From contig DASZBM010000002.1 in assembly GCA_035944135.1 (NCBI GenBank), forward strand, positions 558,001-622,000: 64,000 bases of DNA. Direction: 5' to 3'. The notes beneath the pieces were generated by a model. It ran no database searches. It worked only from the letters and a program-made list of their open reading frames with translations, and was not told the DNA's origin. Position numbers and translations under genes: made by a program. The DNA is from Acidobacteriaceae bacterium. GTDB lineage: Bacteria; Acidobacteriota; Terriglobia; Terriglobales; Acidobacteriaceae. Position 1 is the stretch's first letter. Each line of letters begins with the position of its first letter. Positions 16,090-25,077 of this stretch are shown here, piece by piece.

Positions 16090-17922
16090 TCAGGGTTTAC
16101 GTTGTATTGCCGCGAGAAAATCATCGACCGGCAGCGTGTTCAGTACGTCAGCAGGAGTAAGCCAGGCGCGGCGCAGCTGAACGATGCCGAAGTCGATCTG
16201 ATCAAGCTCGTCAGTGGAGTGCGCGTCGGTATTGACGACAATCTTGCAGCCGAGTTCTTTCGCGCGACGAAGGTTCAGGTCGGAGAGATCCGAGCGAGCG
16301 GGGGAGGCGTTATGCTCCACGGCAACTCCCAGGCGGGCCGCGGCTGTAAGGAGCTGCTCCACGTCAATCTTGTAGGGTTCGCGTTTGAGGACTTTGCGGC
16401 CGGTGGGGTGGCCGAGGATGTGAACGCGCGGATTCTTCGCTGCGCGAAGGACGCGGGCTGTCACCTCATCCGGCGTCTGGTTGAAGCCGGAGTGAACGCT
16501 GGCGACAACAACATCGAGCTGCGCGAGCGTGTCGTCTTCGAGATCGAGTGCGCCGTCCAGCAGGATGTCCACCTCAACGCCGGAAAGGATGCGGAAGGGA
16601 ACCGTGGGCTTGCGGGCAAGGGACTCGTCCTCGCGGAGCTGAGCCTCATAGCGCTGCCACTGCGGGCCGCTGCCGGCGTCGAACTCCTCCGCCAGCTGCT
16701 GCGAAGCTTCGCGGACTCGCTTGGCATGGGCGAGTGCACGCGCATCATCCATGCCGTTGGTCATCGCGAGATTCTTGGAGTGATCTGTAATGGCGATGTA
16801 TTCAAGCCCGCGTGCGATGGCGGCTTCGGCCATTTCGCGGATCGAGTTTGCGCCGTCGGATTCGAAGGTGTGCATGTGCACATCACCGCGGATGTCGCCG
16901 CGCGTTATGAGTTGCGGCAACGTATGCTTCGCGGCGGCGTCGATCTCTCCACAGTTTTCGCGAAGCTCCGGCGGGATGTAATCCAGTTCCAGTGCGTTGT
17001 AGATCTCCTGCTCAGTAGCGGCGGCGACGATGGTGTTGTCTTCGAGTCGAAGCAGGGCGTACTCGGAGAGCGTGAGGCCGCGCTTGATGGCCCTCTGACG
17101 CAGCGAGACATTGTGGTGCTTGGAGCCGGTGAAGTACTGCAGGGCGGCGCCGTAACTGGCTCGCGGAAGCAGGCGCACATCGACCTGCAGATTGTTCCGC
17201 AGCGTGAAGCTGACCTTGTTCTGGCCCTTGGCCAGGAGCTTGTCGATGAGTGGAAGCGCAGCGACGTACTCAACCGCTGCAGCGACGACTTCAGGTTCGC
17301 AGGCGGGACCGGTGACGAGCAGGTCAAGGTCGCCAACCGATTCGCGGCCCCGGCGGAGACTGCCAGCAGGTGTGATGGTCTCGATGCCCGGGAATTCGCG
17401 TATGAGCGCGCTGATGCGTTCCGCATGTTCGTGGGCGACATCGATGCGGAATCGCGAAGAGTTTTTGCGATGGTCCTCGATGCCTTTGATCAGCTTGTCG
17501 GTGAAGCGCTGTCCCATGCGGGGCAGGGTCAGCAGGTCGCCGCGCTTGGCCGCTTCTTCAAGCGCATCGATGTCGGCGATGCCCAGGGCGGAGTAGACCA
17601 TCGCAACGGTCTTGGGGCCCATGCCGGGCAGGCGGAGGAGCTCCAGCATGGTTGGCTTATAGCGCGTCAGTAGCTGCTCGCGAAGGGGAGTCGTGCCCGT
17701 GGAGACCAGGTCGCAGATGTTTGCTGCCATGGTTTTGCCGATGCCGGGAATGGCAAGCAGAGCCTTCGGGTCAGACTCGGCCATGGCGGCCAGGTTGGCG
17801 GTCTGCTGTTCGACTGCCTCGGCCGCACGCCGGTAAGAGCGCACGCGAAACGGGTCCGCCGCGTCTATCTCGAGTAACGCGGCGGTCTCATCCAGCAGGC
17901 GAGCGAGCGTGATGTTATCCAT
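16090..17922 (-). CDS. polX: Family X DNA polymerase with PHP domain (PolX)
   Basis: A 610-residue repair polymerase of the bacterial PolX type. In order it has an N-terminal helix-hairpin-helix 8-kDa-like region (IPGIGKTMAANICDL about 58-72; LPGMGPKTVAMVYSAL about 97-112), the palm with the metal-binding pair in GSLRRGRESVGDLDLLV (about 187-203) and a third Asp in NLQVDVRLLP. A C-terminal PHP domain follows, beginning GDVHMHTFESDG (about 345), with further metal ligands in ITDHSKNL, GVEVDIL, VASVHSGF, ILGHPTGR and VVNTDAHS. PHP domains of PolX have 3'-5' exonuclease or AP endonuclease activity. All catalytic residues look intact. It acts in base excision or gap repair. Confidence 0.97.
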   Translation of the reverse strand: MDNITLARLLDETAALLEIDAADPFRVRSYRRAAEAVEQQTANLAAMAESDPKALLAIPGIGKTMAANICDLVSTGTTPLREQLLTRYKPTMLELLRLPGMGPKTVAMVYSALGIADIDALEEAAKRGDLLTLPRMGQRFTDKLIKGIEDHRKNSSRFRIDVAHEHAERISALIREFPGIETITPAGSLRRGRESVGDLDLLVTGPACEPEVVAAAVEYVAALPLIDKLLAKGQNKVSFTLRNNLQVDVRLLPRASYGAALQYFTGSKHHNVSLRQRAIKRGLTLSEYALLRLEDNTIVAAATEQEIYNALELDYIPPELRENCGEIDAAAKHTLPQLITRGDIRGDVHMHTFESDGANSIREMAEAAIARGLEYIAITDHSKNLAMTNGMDDARALAHAKRVREASQQLAEEFDAGSGPQWQRYEAQLREDESLARKPTVPFRILSGVEVDILLDGALDLEDDTLAQLDVVVASVHSGFNQTPDEVTARVLRAAKNPRVHILGHPTGRKVLKREPYKIDVEQLLTAAARLGVAVEHNASPARSDLSDLNLRRAKELGCKIVVNTDAHSTDELDQIDFGIVQLRRAWLTPADVLNTLPVDDFLAAIQRKP

Positions 17923-17964
17923 GTGTGGGCGGACGTCCGCCCTCGATTGTATCGGGAGGACCGC

Positions 17965-18180
17965 TCAGGCCTGCTTCACGACGACGACCTGGTCGGCCTG
18001 CGGTCCCTTCGCGCCCTGCACCACGTCGAACTCGATCTGATCGCCCTCTCGCAGGCTCTTGTAGCCTTCCTGCTGGAGCGAGCTGTAGTGAACGAACAGA
18101 TCCGGAGCGTCCTCACGCCCGACAAAACCATAGCCTTTTGCATTGTTGAACCACTTGATAGTGCCTTTGTACTGACCCAT
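17965..18180 (-). CDS. cspA: Cold shock protein (CspA family)
   Basis: A 71-residue single cold-shock domain; the ATG at 18180 has AGAGGTGG upstream. The RNP1 motif KGYGFVGRE and RNP2 motif DLFVHYSSL are present with [14 protein letters not shown] at the start, so single-stranded nucleic acid binding is expected. In RNP1 a valine replaces the commoner isoleucine. The leader to the next gene is about 130 bp and A/T-rich at 18290-18325, leaving room for a structured cold-shock 5' UTR, but no known element could be identified. It is likely monocistronic. Confidence 0.95.
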   Translation of the reverse strand: MGQYKGTIKWFNNAKGYGFVGREDAPDLFVHYSSLQQEGYKSLREGDQIEFDVVQGAKGPQADQVVVVKQA

Positions 18181-18312
18181 GAATCTGCCACCTCTGCCTG
18201 AAAAATGATCCGTGATTCCTAGAAACCAAAGATTCTCAAGAGGGTTGCGTTCTCGTATGTCCGGCAACGTACAAAAAGCGAAGTCGTGTTTATTTATCGG
18301 AAAAATTTTTGG

Positions 18313-18984
18313 CTAAATCGAAATCAAGCGCTTTGTGGCAAAGAAGAGTATTCCGATCAGCGATTTACCGTCGTGCAGTTTGCCGGTGAGGGCGAGCCTG
18401 ACAGCTTCCGAGAGCGGGGTGGGGTGCAGTTCGATATGCTCATCCTCGTCGGGCGTACCCTCGCCGGGCGCGTGGATGAGGTCTTCGGCGAGCAGAATGT
18501 CCATGGACTCGGCGACGAAGCCCGGGCTTGCGTAGTACTGAACGAGCCGTGACCACTTCCGGGCGCGGTAGCCGGTCTCTTCCAGCAGCTCGCGTTTGGC
18601 GGCAGGCATGAGTTTCTCGCCGGGTTCGATGCGGCCGGCGGGCAGCTCCAGGAGGAACTGGCCTGCGGCGTGCCGATATTGGCGGATGAGCATCACGTCG
18701 GGGTCGTTTGGGTTCTTGCGATCGTCGATGGCGAGGATGACGACCGAGCCGTTGTGGCGTACAACGTCGCGGCGTGCGCGAATGCCGCCGGGCTCCAGAA
18801 CCTCATCGGCGGTGACCCAGAAGACCTTGCCCTGATAGACGGTTTTCGACGAGAGCGTACGCGCACGGCCAGTGATTTTCTTGTTCGCGGGCGAGTTTTT
18901 TGGCGCCGTGGCCGTGGCTTTTGATGACTTCTTTGTTGATGAAATGCTCTTCTTCTTTGCGGCAGGCGTTTTCCGGGTTGGCAT
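18313..18984 (-). CDS. Nudix hydrolase, ADP-ribose pyrophosphatase type
   Basis: With the ATG at 18984 the protein is 223 residues. The first ~45 residues are an unusual lysine/serine/alanine-rich extension (TPAAKKKSISSTKKSSK...) that looks disordered. The core follows: KTVYQGKVFWVTADEVL, VVRHNGSVVILAIDD, QYRHAAGQFLLELPAG, and a complete Nudix box starting at GRIEPGE with the catalytic REL-LEETG part. This pattern matches ADP-ribose/ADP-sugar pyrophosphatases (NudF/YqkG group). The basic tail is not typical of the family and could bind nucleic acid. Monocistronic, divergent from bshC with a 95-bp gap. Confidence 0.9.
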   Translation of the reverse strand: MPTRKTPAAKKKSISSTKKSSKATATAPKNSPANKKITGRARTLSSKTVYQGKVFWVTADEVLEPGGIRARRDVVRHNGSVVILAIDDRKNPNDPDVMLIRQYRHAAGQFLLELPAGRIEPGEKLMPAAKRELLEETGYRARKWSRLVQYYASPGFVAESMDILLAEDLIHAPGEGTPDEDEHIELHPTPLSEAVRLALTGKLHDGKSLIGILFFATKRLISI

Positions 18985-19079
18985 GAGGGTACAGTACACG
19001 ATGAGGGAGTGAATTCTGCATCGGGCAGCAGGGCGGCGCATCCAACAAGCTCAAGGCTCGGCAGGCGGAGACGAGGCGA

Positions 19080-20729
19080 ATGGAAGTTCAGTGTCATCCC
19101 ATATCGACCGCACCGGGAACGACTGCGCTCTTGCGCGCGTTTCTGGAACCGGCCGTTGCTGATACTGCATCGCTGCGCCGCTGGTATCCCTCCGAGCCAT
19201 TCGGGATCGGCTGGGCCAGGAGTGCGCCTGAACTCGATGCCGACCACGGCGATCGACTCGCGGGATTGCTACTCGATCAAGCGGAGCGGTTTGGAGCAGG
19301 GAATTTAGCCCGGGAGAACATCGAGCATCTGCGCAACGGCGCTGCTGCGGTTGTCACAGGACAACAGGTGGCTCTGTTCGGTGGGCCGCTGCTGACGATC
19401 CTGAAGGCGGCTACTGCAATAAGGAAGGCGCAGGACGCGAGCGCGGTCAGTGGACGCAAGCATGTTCCGGTTTTCTGGCTGGCGAGCGAAGACCACGATC
19501 TGGCCGAGGTCGACCAGATCAGCCTGCCAACGAAAACAGAACTCGAGACGCTGAAGCTCGGGTTGGATCCCGTGCGCCCGGTGCCCGTTGGCAGCCTGCG
19601 CGTGGATGGAGACACGGAAGCCGGCCGGGCGAAGCTCGATGCAGCTATCGAACGCGCGAGTGAGTTGATTGGATGGGGACCGGTGGGCGATCTTCTGCGC
19701 GAGTGTTACGCCGCGCAGCCTGGAACTACTCTGGCTCAGGCGTTCGGCAAACTCCTCACCGCCGTTTTTGCAGAGTTCGGCCTTGTCGTGATGGATGCTT
19801 CATCGCGCGGCTTTCATGAGCTTGGAGCGCGGGTGCTCGGAGCTGCCATCGAGCACGCCGAATCGCTGGAGACGGCACTGCTTCGGCGCTCGGAAGAGCT
19901 GACGGCGCGCGGGTATCACGCGCAGGTTCTCGTCTCGCCGGGACACTCACTGCTGTTCCTGCTGGATGCCGAAACAGGGGCTCGCCAGCCTCTTCGCCGG
20001 ATTGAGAACGGCGCGTGGAAGGCCGGCGGGCAGACGTACTCGACGGCAGAGCTGTTCGCAATTCTCGAGTCCGCGCCGGAGCGCCTGAGCCCTAACGCGC
20101 TTCTGCGGCCTGTATTTCAGGACGCGATTCTTCCGACCGCAGCCTACATTGGCGGACCGGCGGAGATCGCCTACTTCGCGCAGTCGGCTGTGGCGTACGA
20201 GCAGATTCTTGGCCGCGTCACGGCGATTCTGCCGCGACTGTCCGCCACACTTGTTGAACCCGCGCTTGCGAAGGTAATGGAGTCTCATGAACTGCAGTTA
20301 CCGCAGCTCTGGGAGGCAAAGACGGCCGATGCATTGGCGCAGCGCCTCGGCGCACGAGCGATGCCGATTGAGCTGAAGCGCAAGCTTGCTGCGGCGGGCA
20401 ATGCGCTGGATGCGGAGCTCGGCGGATTGACTGAGTACATGGCGGCCATGAGTTCGGAACTCGGCCGCGCTGCAGGTGTCTCCGCAAACAAGATGCGTTA
20501 CCAGATGAACCGGCTGCGCAGAATGGCTGCCGCCTTCGAGGTACAGCGGGAGGCGTCGCTGCGCAAGCACGCGAACGCACTCATGCTGAACCTGTTTCCG
20601 GATGGGTATCTGCAGGAGCGGGTCATTGGCGGGATCTGGTTCCTGGCGCGCTATGGCGAGGGGCTGCCGAAGCTGCTGGTGGAGAATGCAGCGCAGGAGT
20701 GCCCGGGGCATCGGATAATCTTCCTCTAG
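19080..20729 (+). CDS. bshC: Bacillithiol biosynthesis cysteine-adding enzyme BshC
   Basis: A 549-residue cytoplasmic enzyme of the BshC family, which adds cysteine to glucosaminyl-malate in the last step of bacillithiol synthesis. Recognised segments are AAVVTGQQVALFGGPLLTILKAATAI (about residues 90-115), VPVFWLASEDHDLAEVDQI (about 130-148) and the C-terminal HANALMLNLFPDGYLQERV with NIW-like GIWFLARYGE. The C-terminal half has the long coiled region expected between the nucleotide-fold core and the end. bshA and bshB are not in the window. Presence of BshC implies bacillithiol as a major low-molecular-weight thiol, relevant to the DinB-like proteins and peroxidase here. Confidence 0.95.
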   Translation: MEVQCHPISTAPGTTALLRAFLEPAVADTASLRRWYPSEPFGIGWARSAPELDADHGDRLAGLLLDQAERFGAGNLARENIEHLRNGAAAVVTGQQVALFGGPLLTILKAATAIRKAQDASAVSGRKHVPVFWLASEDHDLAEVDQISLPTKTELETLKLGLDPVRPVPVGSLRVDGDTEAGRAKLDAAIERASELIGWGPVGDLLRECYAAQPGTTLAQAFGKLLTAVFAEFGLVVMDASSRGFHELGARVLGAAIEHAESLETALLRRSEELTARGYHAQVLVSPGHSLLFLLDAETGARQPLRRIENGAWKAGGQTYSTAELFAILESAPERLSPNALLRPVFQDAILPTAAYIGGPAEIAYFAQSAVAYEQILGRVTAILPRLSATLVEPALAKVMESHELQLPQLWEAKTADALAQRLGARAMPIELKRKLAAAGNALDAELGGLTEYMAAMSSELGRAAGVSANKMRYQMNRLRRMAAAFEVQREASLRKHANALMLNLFPDGYLQERVIGGIWFLARYGEGLPKLLVENAAQECPGHRIIFL

Positions 20730-20774
20730 GAACCATCGGGCCGCGTACTGCGTACACCTTCCTGGAGGTTCTCT

Positions 20775-21011
20775 GTGCACTTCCTGTTTCTGCCTTTCGT
20801 CCTTCCAGCGCTGGCGCTCCATTTCCTTCCGGCGATCATCGCGGGCGTGCGTCACGCACGGAACTTTGGATGGATTCTCGTCATAAACCTTCTGTTGAGC
20901 TGGACCGTCATCGGCTGGATTGTTGCGCTGATCTGGTCGATCTGTGACACGCCGCGCTATTACTATGTGCCCTATGTTCCTCCGCCCGGACCGCCATACA
21001 ATGTGAGGTGA
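20775..21011 (+). CDS. Small membrane protein of the superinfection immunity family
   Basis: A 78-residue protein starting at GTG (20775) with TGGAGG seven bases before it. It has two hydrophobic spans and the signature ARNFGWILVINLLLSWTVIGWIVALIWSI, recognised from memory as the superinfection immunity (Imm) family named after the phage T4 Imm protein, followed by a Pro/Tyr-rich tail. In most bacteria these are ordinary chromosomal membrane proteins of unknown role, so phage exclusion should not be assumed. It sits 45 bp after bshC and 12 bp before the zinc-ribbon gene, so the three may be co-transcribed. Confidence 0.8.
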   Translation: MHFLFLPFVLPALALHFLPAIIAGVRHARNFGWILVINLLLSWTVIGWIVALIWSICDTPRYYYVPYVPPPGPPYNVR

Positions 21012-21023
21012 GGCAGGTGCGGA

Positions 21024-21332
21024 ATGGGAATGAGTGATCAGCCGTTTGAGGTAATGTGTCCGGACTGCGGGGCGATGTTGAAGATCGATCCGGTGACCCG
21101 GCAGATCATCGCGCACACCTCTGCGCCGAGAAAGAAAACCTTCGAGGATCTGGGGGCCGCAGCTCGTGCGCTGAAGGACGCTGACGCCCGCCGCGAAAGC
21201 ATCTTCGCGCAGTCGGTCGAGGCGCAGAAGAATAAGGATGATGTGCTGGCCAAGAAGTTCGCGGAGGCCGTGAAGAAGGCGAAAGAATCGCCCGCCACGG
21301 AGAAGCCGCTGCGCGAGTTCGATTTGGATTAG
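21024..21332 (+). CDS. Small protein with N-terminal zinc-knuckle-like CPDCG motif
   Basis: A 102-residue protein beginning MGMSDQPFEVMCPDCGAML. The single CxxC pair resembles half of a zinc ribbon, so a full metal site would need dimerisation or other ligands (a His is at about residue 31). The rest is a charged helix rich in Lys, Ala and Glu. I do not know the family. It ends in a 4-bp region shared with the convergent membrane protein gene (stops overlap at 21329-21332). It could be a small regulatory or nucleic-acid-binding protein, which is inference only. Confidence 0.65.
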   Translation: MGMSDQPFEVMCPDCGAMLKIDPVTRQIIAHTSAPRKKTFEDLGAAARALKDADARRESIFAQSVEAQKNKDDVLAKKFAEAVKKAKESPATEKPLREFDLD

Positions 21333-22360
21333 CTGCGAATTGACGCGCCCGGCTGCAGCGGCGCTGTGCTAAGCTCCAGCGCTGCCCAGATTGCAAATGC
21401 GGTGGACCACTCGATCCACGCTCTGCTCTCGACCCAGTTTGCAAAGTAAAAGGTGCCAAGAATCATCAGGCATGTGGCGTAGAGCCCGCGCCGATGCATT
21501 GCCGGAAGGTACCTCCGGCCCAGCAGAACGGGAATGGGCAGGAAGGCGAGCACGCTGAAAAGCTGAGGCAGATGCCACGGCAGCAGATAGCGGAGCTGTT
21601 CCAATCGCGGCATCCCTACATAACCGTTGGCACGGTAGATGTAGCGTGTCGCGCCCATGACGACGGCCCAACCGATCGCGGCGATCACAAGCACGATCTT
21701 CCACGTCCGCTGAGACCAGCGCATTGCGAACGCGAGCACGATCGCAAAGATGGCTGTCTCCCGCACAAAGCTGTCGAGCAGGATCGCGCCGAGGAAGGCG
21801 ATGGGCGCATCGATGAACAGGAAGATCGTCGCCAGCCCGAAGATTGCGAGGTGCGGAATGTCGTATGGGTACCACAGCGGCTGCTCGTACCGTGCTGCGT
21901 AGCTGGAATACAGGATAACGAGAAGCAGCGACCAGGGAAGCCACCAGCGACGCAGGCCCAGCCGCCGTGACGCCAGCGCCAGCGCGGCGCCAATGCCGAT
22001 CGCCGAAATAAGCGCCACGATCAGGCTGGTCAATTTGTAAACCGTGAATGTCTCGAGCGCTGGCACGTGCTCCGTAAAGCGTGGAACCAGTTTCAGGAGA
22101 GTCTGTAAGTGCTGGGTTGCGCGAAGCACCAGCGACATCAGAAGTCGGCCCTGGAACGGCATGCGTTCGTGACCATTCGCGTACGCGGCCAGGTCGATAA
22201 AGGAATAGTTCGTGTAGAAGATGCTGAGGACGCAATGGGCAGTCGCAAGCACCAGAAGGCTTGCGATGACGGCCGTGCGAATCGCTGAGCGCCTGTGCTC
22301 CGATTTGAGAGCAGGCCGTTCAACCGTCTCGCTGTCGAGACTCTGTCTGCTGCTGATCAT
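21329..22360 (-). CDS. Multi-pass membrane protein of unknown function
   Basis: A 343-residue protein with roughly eight to nine hydrophobic segments. After the first span come YTNYSFIDLAAYANGHERMPFQGRLLMSLVLR and a later YEQPLWYPYDIPHLAIFG; acidic and aromatic residues in these external loops are the kind seen in GT-C-like or EpsG-like membrane enzymes. No motif lets me assign a function. The last codons overlap those of the convergent zinc-ribbon gene. Its start lies 99 bp from the divergent sulfatase gene. Confidence 0.65.
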   Translation of the reverse strand: MISSRQSLDSETVERPALKSEHRRSAIRTAVIASLLVLATAHCVLSIFYTNYSFIDLAAYANGHERMPFQGRLLMSLVLRATQHLQTLLKLVPRFTEHVPALETFTVYKLTSLIVALISAIGIGAALALASRRLGLRRWWLPWSLLLVILYSSYAARYEQPLWYPYDIPHLAIFGLATIFLFIDAPIAFLGAILLDSFVRETAIFAIVLAFAMRWSQRTWKIVLVIAAIGWAVVMGATRYIYRANGYVGMPRLEQLRYLLPWHLPQLFSVLAFLPIPVLLGRRYLPAMHRRGLYATCLMILGTFYFANWVESRAWIEWSTAFAIWAALELSTAPLQPGASIRS

Positions 22361-22459
22361 TCTTCACTTTAGTGTTCCACAATCGGGGTCAATGAGCTTG
22401 CCCGATATCGATCGATTCTTATGGCGTCCACGTATTGGACGGACGATACAATCACACGA

Positions 22460-23980
22460 ATGAGCGGATCAAAGGGGCACGCTGAATCCTCTATAACCGG
22501 GCTCAACCGCAGGGATTTCATCAAAGGATCGGCCGTAGCCGCCGCATTTCCCGCGACCGCGGCTGAAGCGGCGACACTCGGTAGCGATGCGCAGGAGAAT
22601 GCGGCAGGGCGGCGGAAGCCAAACATCGTCCTTTATATCTCCGATCAGTTTCGCTGGGACATGGTTTCCGCTTATGGACTCAACCCCATGCAACTAACGC
22701 CGAACCTCGACGCGATAGCGCGCCGCGGTACGCTGTTGCGGTCGCACATCACCAACCAGCCCGTGTGTGCTCCATCGCGCGCAGGACTCTTCACCGGCCA
22801 ATACCAGAACAAGCATGGCGTTTGGCGCAACGGGTTTGGTCTCGCTGAAGATGCGGTGACGCTTGCTACTGAACTGCGCAAAGCCGGGTACAGCGCGAAC
22901 TACATCGGCAAGTGGCATCTTGCTGCGCGCGAGCCTGGGAAGGAAGCGAACACTGACCGCGGCAGAGTCGCGCCGAATGAGCGCGGAGGCTTTCTGGACT
23001 TCTGGGAGGGTTCCAACGAACTCGAATGGACGTCGCACCCCTATGAAGGCGAGATCTATGACGGCGCAGGGAAGGCCATACCGTTTTCCGGCGTCTACCG
23101 GGCAGACTTCATCACGCAGCGCGCAAAGCAATTCCTCAGCTCAGTGCATGGGCCGTTCCTTCTCGTGATCTCACAGCTTGAAGTTCATCAGCAGAACGAC
23201 TGCAACTGCTTCGTGGCCCCGAAGGAATACGCCGGCAAATACACGAATCCGTTTGTGCCGGGCGATCTCAAGGCGCTGCCCGGCGATTGGCAGAAGCAGC
23301 TTCCCGACTATTGCGGTGCGGTGAAGAGCATCGACGACTCAGTAGGCGAAATTCGCAAGACGCTGGCTGACCGCGGTTTGGAAGACGACACGATCTTTCT
23401 CTTCCTCAGCGATCACGGCTGTCACTTCAGAACTCGAAATGGCGAGTACAAACGCAGTCCGCACGAGAGCTCTATCCACGTTCCGCTGGTCATTCAAGGT
23501 CCGGGCTTCGACCGGTCTCTTGAAATTCCGGAGCTCACATGCCAGATCGACGTAACGCCCACACTGCTGTCGGCGGTCGGGCTTCCAGTGCCTGCGTCGA
23601 TGCAGGGCCGAAGCTTCATGCCGCTCCTCGACCGCAAGACGAAGGACTGGCCGAACGAGGTTTACGTTCAGATTTCCGAAGTGGGAACGGGACGTGCTCT
23701 GCGCACACCGGACTGGACCTATGCCGTGATGGCGCCGGGTTCAGGCCGTGCTTCGGCAGCCGCCAGCGATCATTACCAGGAAGAGTACCTGTACAACTTG
23801 CGCTCCGATCCTCACCAACTCATGAATCTTGCTGGCCGGCGCGACAATCCGGAACTCGTCCACGGATTCAGTGTGCCTCCGCAGCAGGCTGCAACCGAGC
23901 TGCGCGAGCGTCTGCTGGCGAGAATGGTGGAAGCAGGCGAACCGAAGGCAGAGATTGTGGAGCGAGAATTCTATCCGTGA
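22460..23980 (+). CDS. Tat-exported sulfatase (arylsulfatase family)
   Basis: The ATG at 22460 gives 506 residues with a twin-arginine signal (LNRRDFIKGSAVAAAFPATAAEA). The catalytic domain starts KPNIVLYISDQFRWDMVSAYG with metal-binding Asp residues. The formylglycine site is VCAPSRAGLFTGQ (Cys near residue 103, full CxPSR motif), followed by YIGKWHLAA and SDHGCHFRTRNG. Sulfatases need Cys converted to formylglycine, and no modifying enzyme (FGE or anSME) is in the window. The substrate is probably an environmental sulfated glycan or aryl sulfate. Monocistronic; it could work with the assimilatory sulfur genes at the window start only in a broad nutritional sense. Confidence 0.93.
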   Translation: MSGSKGHAESSITGLNRRDFIKGSAVAAAFPATAAEAATLGSDAQENAAGRRKPNIVLYISDQFRWDMVSAYGLNPMQLTPNLDAIARRGTLLRSHITNQPVCAPSRAGLFTGQYQNKHGVWRNGFGLAEDAVTLATELRKAGYSANYIGKWHLAAREPGKEANTDRGRVAPNERGGFLDFWEGSNELEWTSHPYEGEIYDGAGKAIPFSGVYRADFITQRAKQFLSSVHGPFLLVISQLEVHQQNDCNCFVAPKEYAGKYTNPFVPGDLKALPGDWQKQLPDYCGAVKSIDDSVGEIRKTLADRGLEDDTIFLFLSDHGCHFRTRNGEYKRSPHESSIHVPLVIQGPGFDRSLEIPELTCQIDVTPTLLSAVGLPVPASMQGRSFMPLLDRKTKDWPNEVYVQISEVGTGRALRTPDWTYAVMAPGSGRASAAASDHYQEEYLYNLRSDPHQLMNLAGRRDNPELVHGFSVPPQQAATELRERLLARMVEAGEPKAEIVEREFYP

Positions 23981-23996
23981 TTCAAGAATAAAGAGA

Positions 23997-24072
23997 TGGT
24001 GGACGCGGAAGGAATCGAACCTTCAACCTGTCGATTAAGAGTCGAATGCTCTGCCAATTGAGCTACGCGTCC
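23997..24072 (-). tRNA. tRNA-Lys (CTT)
   Basis: A full cloverleaf on the minus strand: acceptor GGACGCG (24072-24066) pairs with CGCGTCC, D-stem GCTC/GAGC, anticodon loop CTCTTAA giving anticodon CTT, and T-arm GAAGG-TTCGATT-CCTTC. CCA is encoded at 23999-23997. The first anticodon-stem pair is a T-C mismatch. Confidence 0.96.
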
Positions 24073-24158
24073 AGACCTGAATCCGCCCTGGGTGAGCGGA
24101 GCGAACCACATTGAAGTTCGCAAGGGAAGTGCGCGGGAAATGCTTGCGCACAGAGAGA

Positions 24159-24164
24159 AGTATA
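24159..24164 (-). promoter_or_regulatory. Extended -10 promoter for tRNA-Lys
   Basis: On the minus strand TGGTATACT contains an exact TATACT with an upstream TG, about 87 bp before the mature tRNA 5' end. No good -35 box is visible at the right spacing. Confidence 0.4.
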
Positions 24165-24204
24165 CCACGATGCGAACCGTCGCTTGCGGTCGACTGCGGA
24201 GCTC

Positions 24205-25059
24205 CTAACCGACGAAGTCGACGTGAGCCTTATACGGAATGATTCCGCGGTCGTAACCCATGTCGAGCAGCTTGCGAATTGCCTCACGCCCGTCATCGCC
24301 GTAGTTGATCGTCCGCTCATTTACATACATCCCGACGAAGCGGTTAGCGAGCGATGGGTCGAGGTCGCGCGCGAACTGCATCGCGTATTCGAGCGCAGCC
24401 TCGCGATGTTCGAGCGCGTGCTGGATGCTCTGCCGCAGTGCGTTCGTCGTGATGATTTGCACATCGCCGCCTAGCGAGCGCCGGATCGCATTGCCACCGA
24501 GCGGCAGCGGAAGCCCGGTCTGTTCGAACCACCACACGCCGAGGTCGAGAATCTTCATCAGGCCCTGGCGACTGTAGGTCAACTGGCCCTCGTGGATGAT
24601 CAGCCCTGCATCGAACTCACCCGCAATGACGGCGGGAATGATCTTGTCGAAGGGAACAACGGCCGTCTCGATCTCAGGAGCGAAGAGCTTCAAGGTCAGA
24701 TAGGCGGTGGTCAGCGTGCCCGGCACGGCGATGCGAACCTTTTTGATCTCGTCCAGTGTGTGCGGCCGCGGCGCCACAATCATCGGCCCATATTTCTCGC
24801 CCACAGATCCGCCGCAGGCCATGAGCGTGTAGTGCTCCTGGAGGTATGGGTACGCATGAAAACTGATCGCGGTCACATCGTAGAACTGCTCGTTCATCGC
24901 CTTGCGGTTCAGCGTTTCGATGTCGGTCAGCGTGTGGACGAAGCGGTACCCGGGCACCCGAACCTTGTTCGTGGCGAGGCCATAAAACATGAATGCGTCG
25001 TCAGAATCAGGGCTATGGGCGATGGAGATTTCACGGACGGCAGATGCAGCGGGGGTCAT
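24205..25059 (-). CDS. mqnD: 1,4-dihydroxy-6-naphthoate synthase (futalosine menaquinone pathway)
   Basis: A 284-residue protein of the periplasmic-binding-protein fold typical of MqnA/MqnD. SIAHSPDSDDAFMFYGL at residues 12-28 is the MqnD signature; MqnA has a different start. DVTAISFHAYPYL, IAVPGTLTTAYLTLKL and FDAGLIIHEGQLTY follow as expected. MqnD converts cyclic dehypoxanthinylfutalosine to 1,4-dihydroxy-6-naphthoate, so this organism makes menaquinone by the futalosine route. AAGGAA is four bases before the ATG. It lies 18 bp downstream of bioY, in the same direction, and probably shares its transcript. Confidence 0.9.
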   Translation of the reverse strand: MTPAASAVREISIAHSPDSDDAFMFYGLATNKVRVPGYRFVHTLTDIETLNRKAMNEQFYDVTAISFHAYPYLQEHYTLMACGGSVGEKYGPMIVAPRPHTLDEIKKVRIAVPGTLTTAYLTLKLFAPEIETAVVPFDKIIPAVIAGEFDAGLIIHEGQLTYSRQGLMKILDLGVWWFEQTGLPLPLGGNAIRRSLGGDVQIITTNALRQSIQHALEHREAALEYAMQFARDLDPSLANRFVGMYVNERTINYGDDGREAIRKLLDMGYDRGIIPYKAHVDFVG

Positions 25060-25077
25060 CAGTTCCTTCAGATGCTT

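Noticed and set aside
16102-17673. A 523-codon plus-strand open frame across polX
   Set aside because: PolX on the minus strand has all catalytic motifs; the other frame has none and no ribosome binding site.
20775-21011. Phage-derived superinfection exclusion gene as a sign of a prophage
   Set aside because: No other phage gene is present, and this family is common on chromosomes next to housekeeping genes.
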